DNA of 64,000 nt from Helicobacter bilis ATCC 51630 (GCF_000686565.1 NZ_JMKW01000003.1:62001-126000), one strand, 5' to 3'. Shown: positions 48,297 through 58,616, numbered from the stretch's first letter. The notes: generated by a model not told the origin, from the letters alone. Translations and numbers: made by a program.

Positions 48297-48902
48297 ATGG
48301 TAAAGATTGGAATCTGTGGTCCGGTGGGCAGTGGTAAAACCGCTTTGATTGAAAGTCTTACAAGGCTTATGAGTAAGGATTATTCACTTGCGGTTATAAC
48401 AAATGATATTTACACAAAAGAAGACGCAAACTTTATGTGTAAAAACTCTGTCCTGCCAGAAGAAAGGATAATCGGCGTAGAGACAGGCGGCTGTCCCCAT
48501 ACTGCAATTAGAGAAGATGCATCTATGAATCTTTGTGCGGTAGATGAAATGGAATCTAGATTTAAGGATTTAGAGATTCTATTTATTGAGAGTGGTGGGG
48601 ATAATCTATCGGCTACTTTTAGCCCAGAACTTGCTGATTTTACTATCTTTGTGATTGATGTATCAGGTGGGGATAAGATACCAAGAAAGGGTGGTCCGGG
48701 CATTACAAGATCTGATTTACTCATTATAAATAAGATTGATTTAGCAGAATATGTTGGAGCAGATCTTAGTGTAATGGATAGAGATTCTAAAAAAATGCGA
48801 GGGGATAAGCCCTTTGTCTTTACAAATATTAAAGCTAAAGTTGGATTAGATGAGGTGATAAAGTGGATTAAAAAATACGCACTTTTAGAGGATTTAGCGT
48901 GA
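48297..48902 (+). CDS. ureG: Urease accessory GTPase UreG
   Basis: A SIMIBI GTPase that powers nickel insertion. The 201-residue protein has the P-loop [10 protein letters not shown] near residue 7, [10 protein letters not shown], the nickel-binding [21 protein letters not shown], and [10 protein letters not shown] for guanine recognition. Its end overlaps ureH by four bases. Confidence 0.97.
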   Translation: MVKIGICGPVGSGKTALIESLTRLMSKDYSLAVITNDIYTKEDANFMCKNSVLPEERIIGVETGGCPHTAIREDASMNLCAVDEMESRFKDLEILFIESGGDNLSATFSPELADFTIFVIDVSGGDKIPRKGGPGITRSDLLIINKIDLAEYVGADLSVMDRDSKKMRGDKPFVFTNIKAKVGLDEVIKWIKKYALLEDLA

Positions 48903-49657
48903 GTAGCTACGCACAGACAAGCAAACTTTACTGCCATGTAAAAAAGGGGGCAAGTGGAAAGACAATTATAGAATCTATGTTTTTCACACCGCCCTTAAAG
49001 ATTATCGCCCCATTCTATGAAAATGATATGGCAAATATCATGCTTTTAAATGTATCCGCAGGGCTTATGGCAGGAGACATGCAGACTATAAATTTTGACA
49101 TTGACACGCAAGCAAGAGTGAAAATCACCTCACAAAGCTATGAGAAAATCCATAACACGCAAGATAGCCTTGCTATGCGTAATACGACACTAAACCTTGC
49201 AAATGATGCTTTGCTCATATATACGCCACTTCCCTGCATTCCCTTTGCAAACTCAAGCTTTAAAAACACAACGACAATATATTTACAAGAAGATTCTAAG
49301 CTATATTATGGCGAGATTTTTTGTGCGGGACGCATAGCAAGAGATGAAATATTTGCTTTCAAGCACTTTCATCAAAGGCTTTTTATCTATCAAAATAACG
49401 CATTGATATTTTATGATAATATGAACCTAAAGCCAGATTCTATAAATCTTAGAAGCATTTGTGCTTTTCATACTTTTACGCATTATCTTCATTTTGTAAT
49501 CTATGATAAGAATATAAATGTAGAGAAACTACAAAGCATTATAGAAGATTCTAAAACTTACACTGCCCTAAGCTTACATAATGATATGATTATCATAAAA
49601 GCCCTTGCAAATGAGAGTGAAGATTTGCTAGAGCTGCAAAAGAAATTTTATGAATGA
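48899..49657 (+). CDS. ureH: Urease accessory protein UreH (UreD)
   Basis: Scaffold of the urease maturation complex through which nickel passes to urease. The 252-residue product shows the UreD core: [23 protein letters not shown], and [14 protein letters not shown]. It begins with a GTG at 48899 inside the ureG stop region, so it is translationally coupled to it. Last gene of the urease operon here. Confidence 0.94.
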   Translation: MSSYAQTSKLYCHVKKGASGKTIIESMFFTPPLKIIAPFYENDMANIMLLNVSAGLMAGDMQTINFDIDTQARVKITSQSYEKIHNTQDSLAMRNTTLNLANDALLIYTPLPCIPFANSSFKNTTTIYLQEDSKLYYGEIFCAGRIARDEIFAFKHFHQRLFIYQNNALIFYDNMNLKPDSINLRSICAFHTFTHYLHFVIYDKNINVEKLQSIIEDSKTYTALSLHNDMIIIKALANESEDLLELQKKFYE

Positions 49658-50370
49658 ATGCCTAAACCTATTCCCAAATTGCACACATATTGCCAATATT
49701 TTAACCCTTTCAATTATATTCAAGTAACAGCGTAAAACATAAGCTTTTTGTGTGATTTTTGTATGGTGTTTGTATATTACATTTTCACTTTATAAATACT
49801 AAAAAACCTAAATATAAAAAACATATAATTAAATATTACAACTATCTATAAATATAATCAACAAACACATAAAAATATAATAAAAATATTCGAAAATACG
49901 CTTAAAATGCAAAAAAATAATTAACAAATAGGTGCTCACTCTTAAAAGTTAGTGTTTTTCATAATGATTGCATTACTACTTAATACCTTGTCCAGTCTTA
50001 GGCTTTATTATTGTTTAGTGTTAGATTATTGGTGTTTGATGTTTTTATTCTTAATATTTAATATTAGTATATAATACACTATCGTCTATCTCTCATCACT
50101 TATTGTTTCCTACTATACCGCAAAAATCATAATCTAAGTTTGAAAAGTTTAATTTGTCGCTAGCATCTAGTAAACCTCATTGCCAACCTGCATTAAATTG
50201 TTATGAGTTGGTATTATTGTTTTTTTAAATTACTATCACATCGTTAGTTCTATTAAACACATTGTCACTAGTCAACTTGTCTATGCGAAGGGGAATACAT
50301 AATAGCCTCAATCTTTTATCATTATAAAATATATTTTTCTTGCAAATAATTTCAAATACCAAAGACCCCA
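49658..50370. other. 713-bp AT-rich gap between convergent operons
   Basis: No frame, RNA gene or repeat I can support. An imperfect hairpin CACTCTTAAAAGTTAGTG followed by TTTTT near 49937-49960 could terminate the urease operon, but it lies about 280 bp past ureH. No NikR or nickel transporter gene is present. Confidence 0.4.
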
Positions 50371-51636
50371 TTATCTCACATCAATAACCCTACTCATCGT
50401 GTTGATAATATCATATCCGTCCCATACCAGTGAAAAATCACTACTTTTGCCAATAGGCACAATTCTATCAATCCCCAAAATCCCAAGCGTAGCAATCTCT
50501 TCAAGTATCATTTGAGAATCTAGCCCAAAATAAGTCAAAGTTTGAAATCGCTTAGAAACGATACGCAAAACTTCTTTTATACAATCTCCACTAGATTCTA
50601 TAAAGCTCCCACACGCACAAGTATAGTTTTCCACTCTTTCATCTAGCAATGGCACATAGATTCTACTGATAAGGTTGTCGTGTGTAGGCTCTATTTTTAC
50701 ATTATCTACATTTAGGGCGACATCACATTGCGTTATAAGTTTATCTATGGCTACAATGCTCTCAAGCTCATATCTATCTTTTATATTAAGCCACACATAA
50801 TGCCAGAATCTATTCCTTGCTTCATTAGCATAATCCTTATTAAGCCAAAAGATAAGTCTAGGGGAAGAGCAAGCATTTTGGTCATACAAATATGTATCAT
50901 TATAAAAATGCCCTGCCAGTGTTTGTAATTCACTTTTATTTAGCTTAAGTAGCGATTTAGAATCTATCACACTTATAGAATATCTATCTGCAAAACATAA
51001 CTCTACGCAACGAGGTGCTATGGGGCTTTGCCGTATGTTATTTATCGTTGTATCCCCACCCCAAATCACTCTTACATCAGCTAAAGATGATAGTTTATCT
51101 GTTATCTCTTTTGAATGTGAATATTGTATGATTCTTATATATTGTGTCATCTCATATTGACTTCTTAGATTCTCTAAAAGTCTGCATAAAATCTCTGTTT
51201 GTTTGAAAAATTTGCTAGATACCCGTATCACACTTGCATTACCAGAGAGTATCCCAGCCACTAAAGAATACACAAAGTTTATAGGCACATTTGATGGTGC
51301 TATATGAAAGCTTAGACCCCTACCCATTCTATTATGCAAAGAATCCTCATAATCTTTTTTAAGTTTTTCTATATTTGCTTTGCGGATAAAAAAGCCAAAT
51401 GAGATTATATCAGCATAATTTTTTGCTTCACTATCGCTCATTATAAGAAGTGAAAGTTTATGTAAAAATTCGCACACTCTCTTATCAAAAATTTTTAATG
51501 CAGGAAGCTTTTTTAGCTCATCTAATTGCTTATAAAATTCCGCCTCATCTAAGATGGGAAACAAGCATTGCAAAGAAGTGTTAGAATCTAGGCTATTTTT
51601 GCTCATAGGTGTCGCTACATCCTCTAATTTCAGCAT
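50371..51636 (-). CDS. LuxC-like acyl-CoA/acyl-protein reductase
   Basis: A 421-residue protein (start at 51636, GGGAG eight bases upstream). It has the acyl-CoA reductase LuxC pattern, an aldehyde-dehydrogenase-fold enzyme that reduces an activated acyl group to an aldehyde with NADPH. Visible elements are FHIAPSNVPINFVYSLVAG, SGNASVIRVS, VIWGGDTTIN and the catalytic Cys region DQNACSSPRLIFW. The C-terminus is rich in the usual LuxC segments. It overlaps the LuxE-like gene by about 44 bp. Last gene of the accessory operon. Confidence 0.88.
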   Translation of the reverse strand: MLKLEDVATPMSKNSLDSNTSLQCLFPILDEAEFYKQLDELKKLPALKIFDKRVCEFLHKLSLLIMSDSEAKNYADIISFGFFIRKANIEKLKKDYEDSLHNRMGRGLSFHIAPSNVPINFVYSLVAGILSGNASVIRVSSKFFKQTEILCRLLENLRSQYEMTQYIRIIQYSHSKEITDKLSSLADVRVIWGGDTTINNIRQSPIAPRCVELCFADRYSISVIDSKSLLKLNKSELQTLAGHFYNDTYLYDQNACSSPRLIFWLNKDYANEARNRFWHYVWLNIKDRYELESIVAIDKLITQCDVALNVDNVKIEPTHDNLISRIYVPLLDERVENYTCACGSFIESSGDCIKEVLRIVSKRFQTLTYFGLDSQMILEEIATLGILGIDRIVPIGKSSDFSLVWDGYDIINTMSRVIDVR

Positions 51637-52849
51637 TTTGTATTCTCCCATTGATTGAAAAATATTTACCCTTTCTGCCGCAAGGGCAGTCGTCTTCACC
51701 AAGTATTGTGCCTACATCTTCGCTTAAAATAATATGCCCCGGATATGAATGCGGCAAAAGGGATACAAGCTCTAAAATCCCCTCTTCGCCCATATCTGCT
51801 ATGCTAAAATCTCTAGCTCTTCTTACAATAATATCTGCAAAAATAGGCGTGTGTAAAACTCCACACTCACATTCCATATAAATAGAGCCGGTTTGCTCTA
51901 CCATACCATAGTAGTTGTGTATCTTTCTCACACCGCACACACTTTCTAGCTCACTTTTAAAACGCTCTTTTGACACTGCTTGAGAAATAAGCTTTTTCCA
52001 ACCACCGCCGTGAATAAGAATAGAATCTTTTAAATCTAAAAAGAGATTTAACCTTTTTAACTCATTATAAAAATGCTGCCACACAATAAATGTAAAGCCA
52101 AATAACAGAATCTTTTTGCCCTTATGTTTCTCTATAAAATCCCTTATCAAAGCAACATTAAGATTCATATCCTTATCAAGTGCATAGATTTTTTCCCTAG
52201 CAAACATAGAAAATCCAAGCACTCCAGCACCCCTAGCAGAAAACATAGCTCTATTTTGCAACAAGTGAGAGCTATCAATAATAATCATAGGCATTCGGTT
52301 ATTGCCTATAAAGCTTTGCATAATCCTTGATAGTGCTTTTGTTTGATTAAGTGAAGTTTGCTTGTCTAAAAATATTTGCGATACGCTCTGCCCACTTGTG
52401 CCAGAAGAAGTCATTGTTTTTATGATTTCACTTTCTTTTATGCTTTTTAATGTGTAATGCTTGAATAGTCGCACGGGCAAAAATGGTGCATTATAATAAG
52501 AATCTAGATTCTGCGTTATCTTTTTAGCACTTTCAAGGGAGTTTGTAGATTCTAGAATCTTGTCATTTTTGCAGGTGTGGGCAAGAACTTGTTTCGTGTG
52601 AGCCATAGGCGAAAAATCTTGTTGAGATTCTACATTAGATACTTCGCCTAAAGGCTCAGTATGACAATTAGATTCTAGACTCCCAACACCAAGTGCGTCT
52701 AATATTCTTTTATACTCATTACAATGTTTATAATGAAACTTGCAAAGCTCTCTTATATTTTGTGTTAATAAACTCTCTTTCTCTTCTTTGCAAAGGCTAT
52801 AAGGATCTAGCTTAAAAATGCTTTCATAATCAATAACACTATTTTCCAT
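51593..52849 (-). CDS. LuxE/PaaK-like acyl-protein synthetase
   Basis: A 418-residue protein of the LuxE family, which activates or accepts an acyl group and hands it to LuxC. Typical parts: TMTSSGTSGQSVSQIFLD (adenylate-type loop), FGFTFIVWQHF, HNYYGMVEQTGSIYMEC, and a C-terminal Cys-containing DCPCGRKGKYF. Start chosen at the ATG 52849 (AAGAG seven bases upstream) in the end of the preceding ligase gene. About residues 60-97 are a foreign insert encoded by the 110-bp element at 52561. Confidence 0.85.
   Translation of the reverse strand: MENSVIDYESIFKLDPYSLCKEEKESLLTQNIRELCKFHYKHCNEYKRILDALGVGSLESNCHTEPLGEVSNVESQQDFSPMAHTKQVLAHTCKNDKILESTNSLESAKKITQNLDSYYNAPFLPVRLFKHYTLKSIKESEIIKTMTSSGTSGQSVSQIFLDKQTSLNQTKALSRIMQSFIGNNRMPMIIIDSSHLLQNRAMFSARGAGVLGFSMFAREKIYALDKDMNLNVALIRDFIEKHKGKKILLFGFTFIVWQHFYNELKRLNLFLDLKDSILIHGGGWKKLISQAVSKERFKSELESVCGVRKIHNYYGMVEQTGSIYMECECGVLHTPIFADIIVRRARDFSIADMGEEGILELVSLLPHSYPGHIILSEDVGTILGEDDCPCGRKGKYFSINGRIQNAEIRGCSDTYEQK
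52561..52670 (-). repeat. 110-bp element, copy A, inserted in frame in the LuxE-like gene
   Basis: Nearly identical (about five differences by eye) to 59227-59336, in the same orientation and the same reading frame of its host gene. It encodes CHTEPLGEVSNVESQQDFS followed by a MAH..KQ.LAHT.KNDK segment. The host family does not have this stretch, so it is an insertion tolerated at protein level. Confidence 0.85.
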
Positions 52850-54311
52850 CGCCACACTCTTTTTTCACAATGTCATCTAGCACAGAGTAGAGTATCTTGC
52901 CAGAACTACTTCTTGGCAAAGATTCTATGTATTTAACCTTTAGTGCTGTGGGGGCTATTTTTAGCCTATCACAAAGTAGCTTTTTAACTTCTTTGTGCTT
53001 GTCTTGCGTGATAAAAATATACAGCATATCATCTACTCCGCTAGATTTTGCCTCTAGCCCTTGAAACTCACTTTCTATAATGGAATCTATATCATCAAGG
53101 TTTATCCTTCTGCCAAACATTTTTATAAAGCGATTCTTTCTCCCCACTATGTAGTAGTAGCCTTCACTATCTCTTTGTGCTATATCGCCTGTGTGTAGCA
53201 CACCACCAAACTCATCTTTTTTAGCTAAACTGAAACGATTTTCACTATAACCTAAAGCTACATTTTTCCCCTTATAGATAAGCTCTCCTTGCGTGTTGTC
53301 TTGCTCTATACGATTGCCTTTAGAATCTAGCAAATAAAACTCTCCATTAGGGATAGCTACACCTATGCTACCGCATTTTTCTATTGACTTTTCACTTGGA
53401 AGATAGCTCATTCTAGCAGTAGCTTCTGTTTGTCCATACATTACGATAAATGCTTTATTGCTAGATTTAGCAAATGTAGCAAATTCTTTATGCAACTCAA
53501 TTGAGAGCTTCCCACCTGCTTGTGTCATAGTTTTTAGATAAGGTAAAGACATATTAAAAAACTTTAGCTTTTTTAGCATTTCATAAGTATATGGCACACC
53601 AGAGATTGAGCTAGCTCTTTGTATTGCGATAAACTCCCAAAGCTGCTTTTGCATAAGTGATTTATCGCTTAATAAAACCATCGCCCCGCTATACAAATGC
53701 GTATTAATCACTGATAAGCCAAATGTATAATGCAAAGGCAGGATTAAAATCGCTCTTTGTGTTTTGTCTATATGCAAATATTGAATAATAGATTCTGTAT
53801 TGCTTTGTAAGTTTTCATAGCTTTGTCGCACCATTTTAGAGCTACCCGTAGAACCCGATGTGCTAAGTAATAGGGCTAATTCACTATATAAACCTACATT
53901 TTGTGGAATCTGCCCTAAAGTTTGCAAAAGTGCGGGGGATTGCAAAAGTGTGTAGGAATATTGCCCTAACACTTCTTTAAAACCACTGCGTATAAACCTA
54001 TCCTTTAGCCTATCAGGTAGCCACAAAAACTCTGGGCTATAATCAAGCAAAAGCTTATCTAGCGTATTAGAATCTAAATTGCAATCTACCATTAAAGGCA
54101 CAATGCAAGATTCAATCATACAAGCATAGCCCACTAAAGCTCCCATAGAGTTTTCGCATAGATTCACGCATAATGCTTTGTTAGATTCTATCCTATCTAG
54201 CACATTGCTTAAGCTCAAAGCAAACTCTGCTAACTCATTATAAGTAACAGCATTGCCCACATCATCAAGCACAGCGACCCTATCGCCAAATCTTGCAAAG
54301 TCAAAAAACAT
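52839..54311 (-). CDS. AMP-dependent acyl ligase
   Basis: A 490-residue ANL-superfamily enzyme that adenylates a carboxylic acid and loads it on a thiol, here probably the neighbouring acyl carrier protein. Motifs in order: LLLSTSGSTGSSKMV (A3 P-loop), VMYGQTEATARMSYL (A5), GELIYKGKNVALGY, HTGDIAQRD (A7), VGRKNRFIKMFGRRI (A8) and RSSSGKIL with the catalytic Lys (A10). Start is ATG 54311, nine bp after the ACP gene stop. The acid substrate is unknown. Confidence 0.92.
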   Translation of the reverse strand: MFFDFARFGDRVAVLDDVGNAVTYNELAEFALSLSNVLDRIESNKALCVNLCENSMGALVGYACMIESCIVPLMVDCNLDSNTLDKLLLDYSPEFLWLPDRLKDRFIRSGFKEVLGQYSYTLLQSPALLQTLGQIPQNVGLYSELALLLSTSGSTGSSKMVRQSYENLQSNTESIIQYLHIDKTQRAILILPLHYTFGLSVINTHLYSGAMVLLSDKSLMQKQLWEFIAIQRASSISGVPYTYEMLKKLKFFNMSLPYLKTMTQAGGKLSIELHKEFATFAKSSNKAFIVMYGQTEATARMSYLPSEKSIEKCGSIGVAIPNGEFYLLDSKGNRIEQDNTQGELIYKGKNVALGYSENRFSLAKKDEFGGVLHTGDIAQRDSEGYYYIVGRKNRFIKMFGRRINLDDIDSIIESEFQGLEAKSSGVDDMLYIFITQDKHKEVKKLLCDRLKIAPTALKVKYIESLPRSSSGKILYSVLDDIVKKECGDGK

Positions 54312-54319
54312 TTTAGGAT

Positions 54320-54550
54320 TTACTTAAGATTGATACCATATTTTTTAAGAATCTCTATGCCTTTTTCAAATGAGCTAAAATCAATAATATCATCAGTTTC
54401 TAGCTCAATATTAAAAGCCTCTTCAAGTGCCGCCATAAGAGCCATATGTCCTACACTATCCCACGCTGGAATAGCTTGATATGATAGCCCTTCTACTTCA
54501 TCTTCACCTATATTTAAACTTTCCATAAAGCACGATTTGTATGTTTGCAT
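54320..54550 (-). CDS. Acyl carrier protein
   Basis: A 76-residue helical acidic protein with AWDSVGHMALM, where the Ser of DSVGH takes the phosphopantetheine arm. It is too divergent to be the housekeeping AcpP and lies between the ligase and transketolase genes, so it is probably the carrier of this pathway. Confidence 0.92.
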   Translation of the reverse strand: MQTYKSCFMESLNIGEDEVEGLSYQAIPAWDSVGHMALMAALEEAFNIELETDDIIDFSSFEKGIEILKKYGINLK

Positions 54551-54560
54551 TTAAGCCTCC

Positions 54561-55529
54561 TTAATTAAAATGAGATTGTATTGTTTGTGCTATTTGTGTA
54601 GCACAAAGTCCGTATTTTTCTAGCTGATAAGAATAATCAGCGGTATGCCCATAAGAATCTGGCAAACCAATGATTATTTGCCTAGTATCACAGCCTATTC
54701 TTGCTTTAAATTCTGCTATTGCACCTCCTAGCCCACCTATTATGCTATGCTCTTCTATTGTTGCTATAAGTTTATGCGACTTGCACGCATTAAGCACAGC
54801 CTCTTCATCTAGTGGTTTAATCGTATGTAAATCAATGACAGAGCAGCTTATGCCATTTTGCTCTAATATTTCTGCTACTTTGAGAGAAGTATGCACCATA
54901 CTGCCTGTGGCAATAAGAGCGACATCATCTCCACTTTTTAGCGTAATTGCCTTGCCTATCTCAAAGTCAAAATCTTCTTCATACACAATTGGCACATTAA
55001 GGGTATTTGTAAGTCGTATGTATGTAGGCGATTGTCTCAAAGCTACTGCATAAAGACTTTTTTTTATCATACCGCAATCACTTGGGGAAATAATAGTCAT
55101 ATTTGGAATGCTTCTAAGCAAAGCTATATCTTCCCACCCATAGTGAGAGTGTCCAAGCTCACCCATACCCACACCACAGCCAAGCCCCACAAGCTTTACA
55201 TTAAGATTCATATAGCCTAGATTCATACGGATAAAGTCAAAACATCTTCCTGTTATAAATGGTGCAAATGAAGAGGCAAAAGGGATTAATCCCTCTTTTG
55301 CTAATCCTGCAGATACAGAAATAAGACTTTGTTCAGCTATGCCTGTATTAATAAAGCGATGTGGCATAACTTCACGCATTCTACCCAAGCCTGATGAGCC
55401 TCCCAAATCCGCCGATAGGGCAAATACATTCTCATTCTTAGCAATAAGCTCCATTAAAAGCATTCCATAAGCTGCCCTTGTGCCGATTTTACTTAGCATT
55501 TTTGCTTCTTTACTTGTAAATGCACTCAT
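54561..55529 (-). CDS. Transketolase-like, C-terminal subunit
   Basis: A 322-residue protein with the pyrimidine-binding and C-terminal parts of transketolase or 1-deoxyxylulose synthase: NTGIAEQSLISVSAGLAKEG, with the Glu that activates thiamine diphosphate, then SHYGWEDIALLRSIPNM and EEHSIIGGLGGAIAE. It is separate from its N-terminal half at 55526, sharing an ATGA overlap, so the two polypeptides form a split transketolase. The donor is probably a ketose phosphate or pyruvate. Confidence 0.9.
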   Translation of the reverse strand: MSAFTSKEAKMLSKIGTRAAYGMLLMELIAKNENVFALSADLGGSSGLGRMREVMPHRFINTGIAEQSLISVSAGLAKEGLIPFASSFAPFITGRCFDFIRMNLGYMNLNVKLVGLGCGVGMGELGHSHYGWEDIALLRSIPNMTIISPSDCGMIKKSLYAVALRQSPTYIRLTNTLNVPIVYEEDFDFEIGKAITLKSGDDVALIATGSMVHTSLKVAEILEQNGISCSVIDLHTIKPLDEEAVLNACKSHKLIATIEEHSIIGGLGGAIAEFKARIGCDTRQIIIGLPDSYGHTADYSYQLEKYGLCATQIAQTIQSHFN

Positions 55530-56344
55530 TTTTGCACCTCCAATTCTTGCAAGGCTAATTCAAAAAATTGTTTTGTAAGTCTATTATGATGCCATTCTGG
55601 CTTATTCTCCATAAATGAAATGCCATTGCCTTTGATAGATTCTGAAATAATAATGCGTGGCATATTTTGTGGATTCTTCTTTGCTAAAGCCTTATCAATT
55701 TGCTCGATATTATGTCCGTTTATTTGCTCCACATAAAAGCCAAAACTCTCCCATTTTCTAGCCATATCCCCCATATCTAGCACAGAGAAAGAGAATCCAT
55801 CACTTTGACAACTATTCTTATCTAAAATAATGGTTAAATTATCTAGCTTATTATGTGCTGCAAACATCGCTACTTCCCACACACTCCCTTCATTACTCTC
55901 GCCATCGCCAATAAGCGTATAGATATGAAAGTCTTGTTGCTTTATCTTTGCTGCCTTTGCTATGCCAACAGCCAAACCCACGCCCTGCCCCAAACTCCCC
56001 GTTGAAGCCTCTATGCCAAGATTCACATTCATTACAGGATGCACGCAAAAAGCACTATCATTACTCATAAAGCTATCCATTTCACTCTGCTTTACTATGC
56101 CACATTCCACAAGCACAGCATAGAGCGCTACCGCACAATGCCCCTTGCTTAATATGAATCTATCTCTCAATTCCCAAGTTGGATTTTTAAAATCATATTT
56201 CAAATGTTTCAAATACAGCACACTAAGAACATCAATAATAGACATCGCCCCGCCTAAATGCACACTCTTTTGACAATCATACGCAATTTGCAAAATGCGT
56301 TTTTTGCTATTTAAGATTCTATGTCTTAAATCTTCTTTCATCAC
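55526..56344 (-). CDS. Transketolase-like, N-terminal subunit
   Basis: A 272-residue thiamine-diphosphate-binding half: SKGHCAVALYAVLVECG, GSLGQGVGLAVGIA, and GDGESNEGSVWEVAMFAAHN with the GDG...N cofactor motif, and a second nucleotide part LTIILDKNSCQSDG. It overlaps the C-terminal half by four bases and the SDR gene by four bases. Split transketolases in accessory clusters often make unusual C2-extended or branched products. Confidence 0.92.
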   Translation of the reverse strand: MMKEDLRHRILNSKKRILQIAYDCQKSVHLGGAMSIIDVLSVLYLKHLKYDFKNPTWELRDRFILSKGHCAVALYAVLVECGIVKQSEMDSFMSNDSAFCVHPVMNVNLGIEASTGSLGQGVGLAVGIAKAAKIKQQDFHIYTLIGDGESNEGSVWEVAMFAAHNKLDNLTIILDKNSCQSDGFSFSVLDMGDMARKWESFGFYVEQINGHNIEQIDKALAKKNPQNMPRIIISESIKGNGISFMENKPEWHHNRLTKQFFELALQELEVQK

Positions 56345-57084
56345 GCCCTACCTCCATCTACTCGTATTACTTCCCCATTAATAAAACTGCTTTTACTTGA
56401 GAGTAAAAATACAATCACCTCTGCTATTTCATTTGGTGTAGCCATTCTTTTTAGAGCGATATTTTGAATTGTTGTTTGCTTTAAACAATCACTCATTAGC
56501 ATAGGCATATTTGTATCTGTAATGCTTGGGGCTAGAGCATTTACCCTTATGTGAAATGGGGCTAATTCACTGGCTAATTTTTTAGTCGCACCAATGAGAC
56601 TAGCCTTACTTGAGACATATTCAAGAGAGCCCGGGATTCCATCAAGGGCGGCAACAGAGCTAAGATTCACAATAGAGCCATTTTTATGTCGTATCATATT
56701 TTTTAAAAGTCGTTGTGTTAAAAGCAGGGGAGAGAAAAAATTCACTTGAAACACTTCTTTTATTTCTTCTATCTTTGTCATAGAAAAAAGTCGTGCTTCC
56801 CCCACAATGCCAACATTATTAACAATACCATCAAGTGCTACCTTAAGCTTTAATATCTCATTAGCCGCATTCATCACTTCTGCTTCATTAGCAAAATCAG
56901 CATAAAACATAGCAAGATTCACGCTATATTTTCTAGCTAGATTCTCTAATTCTTTTTGAGAGTTAGAATCTTGTGTTCTATTCATAGCAATAATATTTGC
57001 ACCATTTTTAGCACATAGCTCTAGTGCTGCTCTACCTATACCTTTATTGCAGCCGGTTATAACTATATTTTTATCTTTTAACAT
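56341..57084 (-). CDS. Short-chain dehydrogenase/reductase
   Basis: A 247-residue classical SDR resembling 3-oxoacyl-ACP reductase: VITGCNKGIGRA (TGxxxGxG), VNNVGIVG, SSVAALDGIPGSLEYVSSKASL with the Ser, Tyr and Lys catalytic triad (YxxxK), and PSITDTNM. It would reduce a keto group with NAD(P)H. The stop overlaps the transketolase start by four bases. Confidence 0.92.
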   Translation of the reverse strand: MLKDKNIVITGCNKGIGRAALELCAKNGANIIAMNRTQDSNSQKELENLARKYSVNLAMFYADFANEAEVMNAANEILKLKVALDGIVNNVGIVGEARLFSMTKIEEIKEVFQVNFFSPLLLTQRLLKNMIRHKNGSIVNLSSVAALDGIPGSLEYVSSKASLIGATKKLASELAPFHIRVNALAPSITDTNMPMLMSDCLKQTTIQNIALKRMATPNEIAEVIVFLLSSKSSFINGEVIRVDGGRA

Positions 57085-57108
57085 TACTTAAACATTCCTT
57101 TTTTACAC

Positions 57109-58159
57109 TCAATCACTTATATAATCCTCTTTACTAAAAATCTCTTTTGCCTTATATGGCGTGAATATAGTCCTATCTTCAGGCAAAAACTTCTCTCTAA
57201 ATTTAAAATTATGCGCACTTATGCAAATAGGGCTAAACTCACCAAAATATTTAATAGAAAATCCATAATCTAGAATCTCCTTTAAACTCTGCTCTTTTAT
57301 ATTGCCAATAGATATATTGATATACGGACATACAAGCACTTCGCCAAGAGGTGTGATATATGTCCTATTCACAGTCCAGCAACCACTAATTTTAGTTTTT
57401 GTCTTATCATACATATCCCAAGTATTAAACACCACATCATAATTCTTGCGTATCCCATCAAGTATTTTAAAATCTTCTGCGGTCATTCTATCCTCCTTTA
57501 AAGAGCCAAAAGGCATAGCCATAATGAGATAAGAGGTATAACCCTTAGCCTTTGCATAATCAAGCAGGGCAAATAAATCCGGATCCTTTGCGTTGTAATG
57601 CCCAAAAATAACATTAGGGAAAGCCGCCATACCAGCTTCACTTGCATAATCAAGCGCATTTAAAGCCCTTTGGTGAGCGTCTTTGATACTTCGCCCCCCC
57701 CCCCCCCCGTATTCTGTTAAATTCCTCTGCGTTCATACCGCTTACTGATACTGCCATAGCGTCTAATCCAGCTTCTGCTAAATCCTTAGCATATTGCGGT
57801 GTAATTAAATATCCATTTGTGATAAGTATCATTTGGAATCTCTCTGGCTTGAAAGCCTGAATGAGTTTTAGCAGACTTTCCTTATTGATTGTTAGCTCCC
57901 CACCTAAAAGCACAATCTCCCAAATGCCTAGCTCGTGTGCCTCATCTGCAATTCGCTCTATTTCACTTAGCTCCAAACGCTCTTTGTTATATTTATTTTC
58001 TACCTCTGAGTAGCAAAAAGTGCATTTAAAATTACAAGCATTATGATAGTTAAGCGTGATTGAGCGAGGGGTCTTGCCCACCTTGCCACCATTATTTTTT
58101 AATGCTTTTATATATTTATGCACCTTTGATACGACTATGGGTTTTTTTAACATTGACAT
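57109..58159 (-). pseudogene. Radical SAM/SPASM protein, phase-variable, currently out of frame
   Basis: The first 130 residues have the radical SAM cluster CNFKCTFC (CX3CX2C at residues 42, 46, 49), LLGGELTINKESLL and LITNGYLI. The second part, in another frame, has GRSIKDAHQRALNALDY and the C-terminal SPASM-like cysteine region GCWTVNRTYITPLGEVLVCP, followed by NISIGNIKEQSLKEI. A run of 15 G (coding strand, 57694-57708) joins them. With 14 G the protein reads FNRIRGGGGRSIKDAH and is a normal 349-residue enzyme. With 15 G it stops soon after. It is not decayed otherwise, so it is an OFF state, or a homopolymer error. Confidence 0.85.
57694..57708. repeat. Homopolymer of 15 C (G on coding strand) in the radical SAM gene
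   Basis: A mononucleotide repeat long enough to slip at replication, placed inside the coding sequence. Lengths of 11, 14 or 17 give the full product; 15 gives an early stop. Confidence 0.9.
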
Positions 58160-58169
58160 TTGTTTGCTC

Positions 58170-58616
58170 CTATTTTAATGTGATTAAATCCTGCGGGACA
58201 GCTAGTGTTAAATCCACTTGAGAAATACACTTAGATTCACAGCTAATACTTGCCTTGCACTCTCCCACGCCTCTTTTGTAAGAGAGCAAATCCGCACGGA
58301 CAGAAAGCACATCGCCGGGCAAGGCACTTGTGTGAAACACCGCATTAGAAATCCTAGAGATAACCGACTTCTTGCCTTTCATATTTGGCATTGTCATCAC
58401 GCATAATGCTGCGGTATTAAACATAGCCTCTAGCTGCAATGCTCCGGGCATAAGCGGATTATCCGGAAAATGCCCCACAAAATACCATTCATTAATGCTA
58501 AGATTCTTCCTAGCGACCATATATTTTCCCGCCTCACCCTCTAATATAGAATCTATCATCAAAAACGGATAGCGATTTTCTAAATATTCTTGAATTTCAA
58601 GTATATCCATAGTCAT
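58170..58616 (-). CDS. FabZ-like hotdog dehydratase (first of two)
   Basis: A 148-residue hotdog-fold protein with FVGHFPDNPLMPGALQLEAM, the FabZ signature with catalytic His and Glu. Family members dehydrate beta-hydroxyacyl-ACP. It lies just before the radical SAM gene, and its start overlaps the end of the second hotdog gene by four bases. Confidence 0.88.
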   Translation of the reverse strand: MTMDILEIQEYLENRYPFLMIDSILEGEAGKYMVARKNLSINEWYFVGHFPDNPLMPGALQLEAMFNTAALCVMTMPNMKGKKSVISRISNAVFHTSALPGDVLSVRADLLSYKRGVGECKASISCESKCISQVDLTLAVPQDLITLK

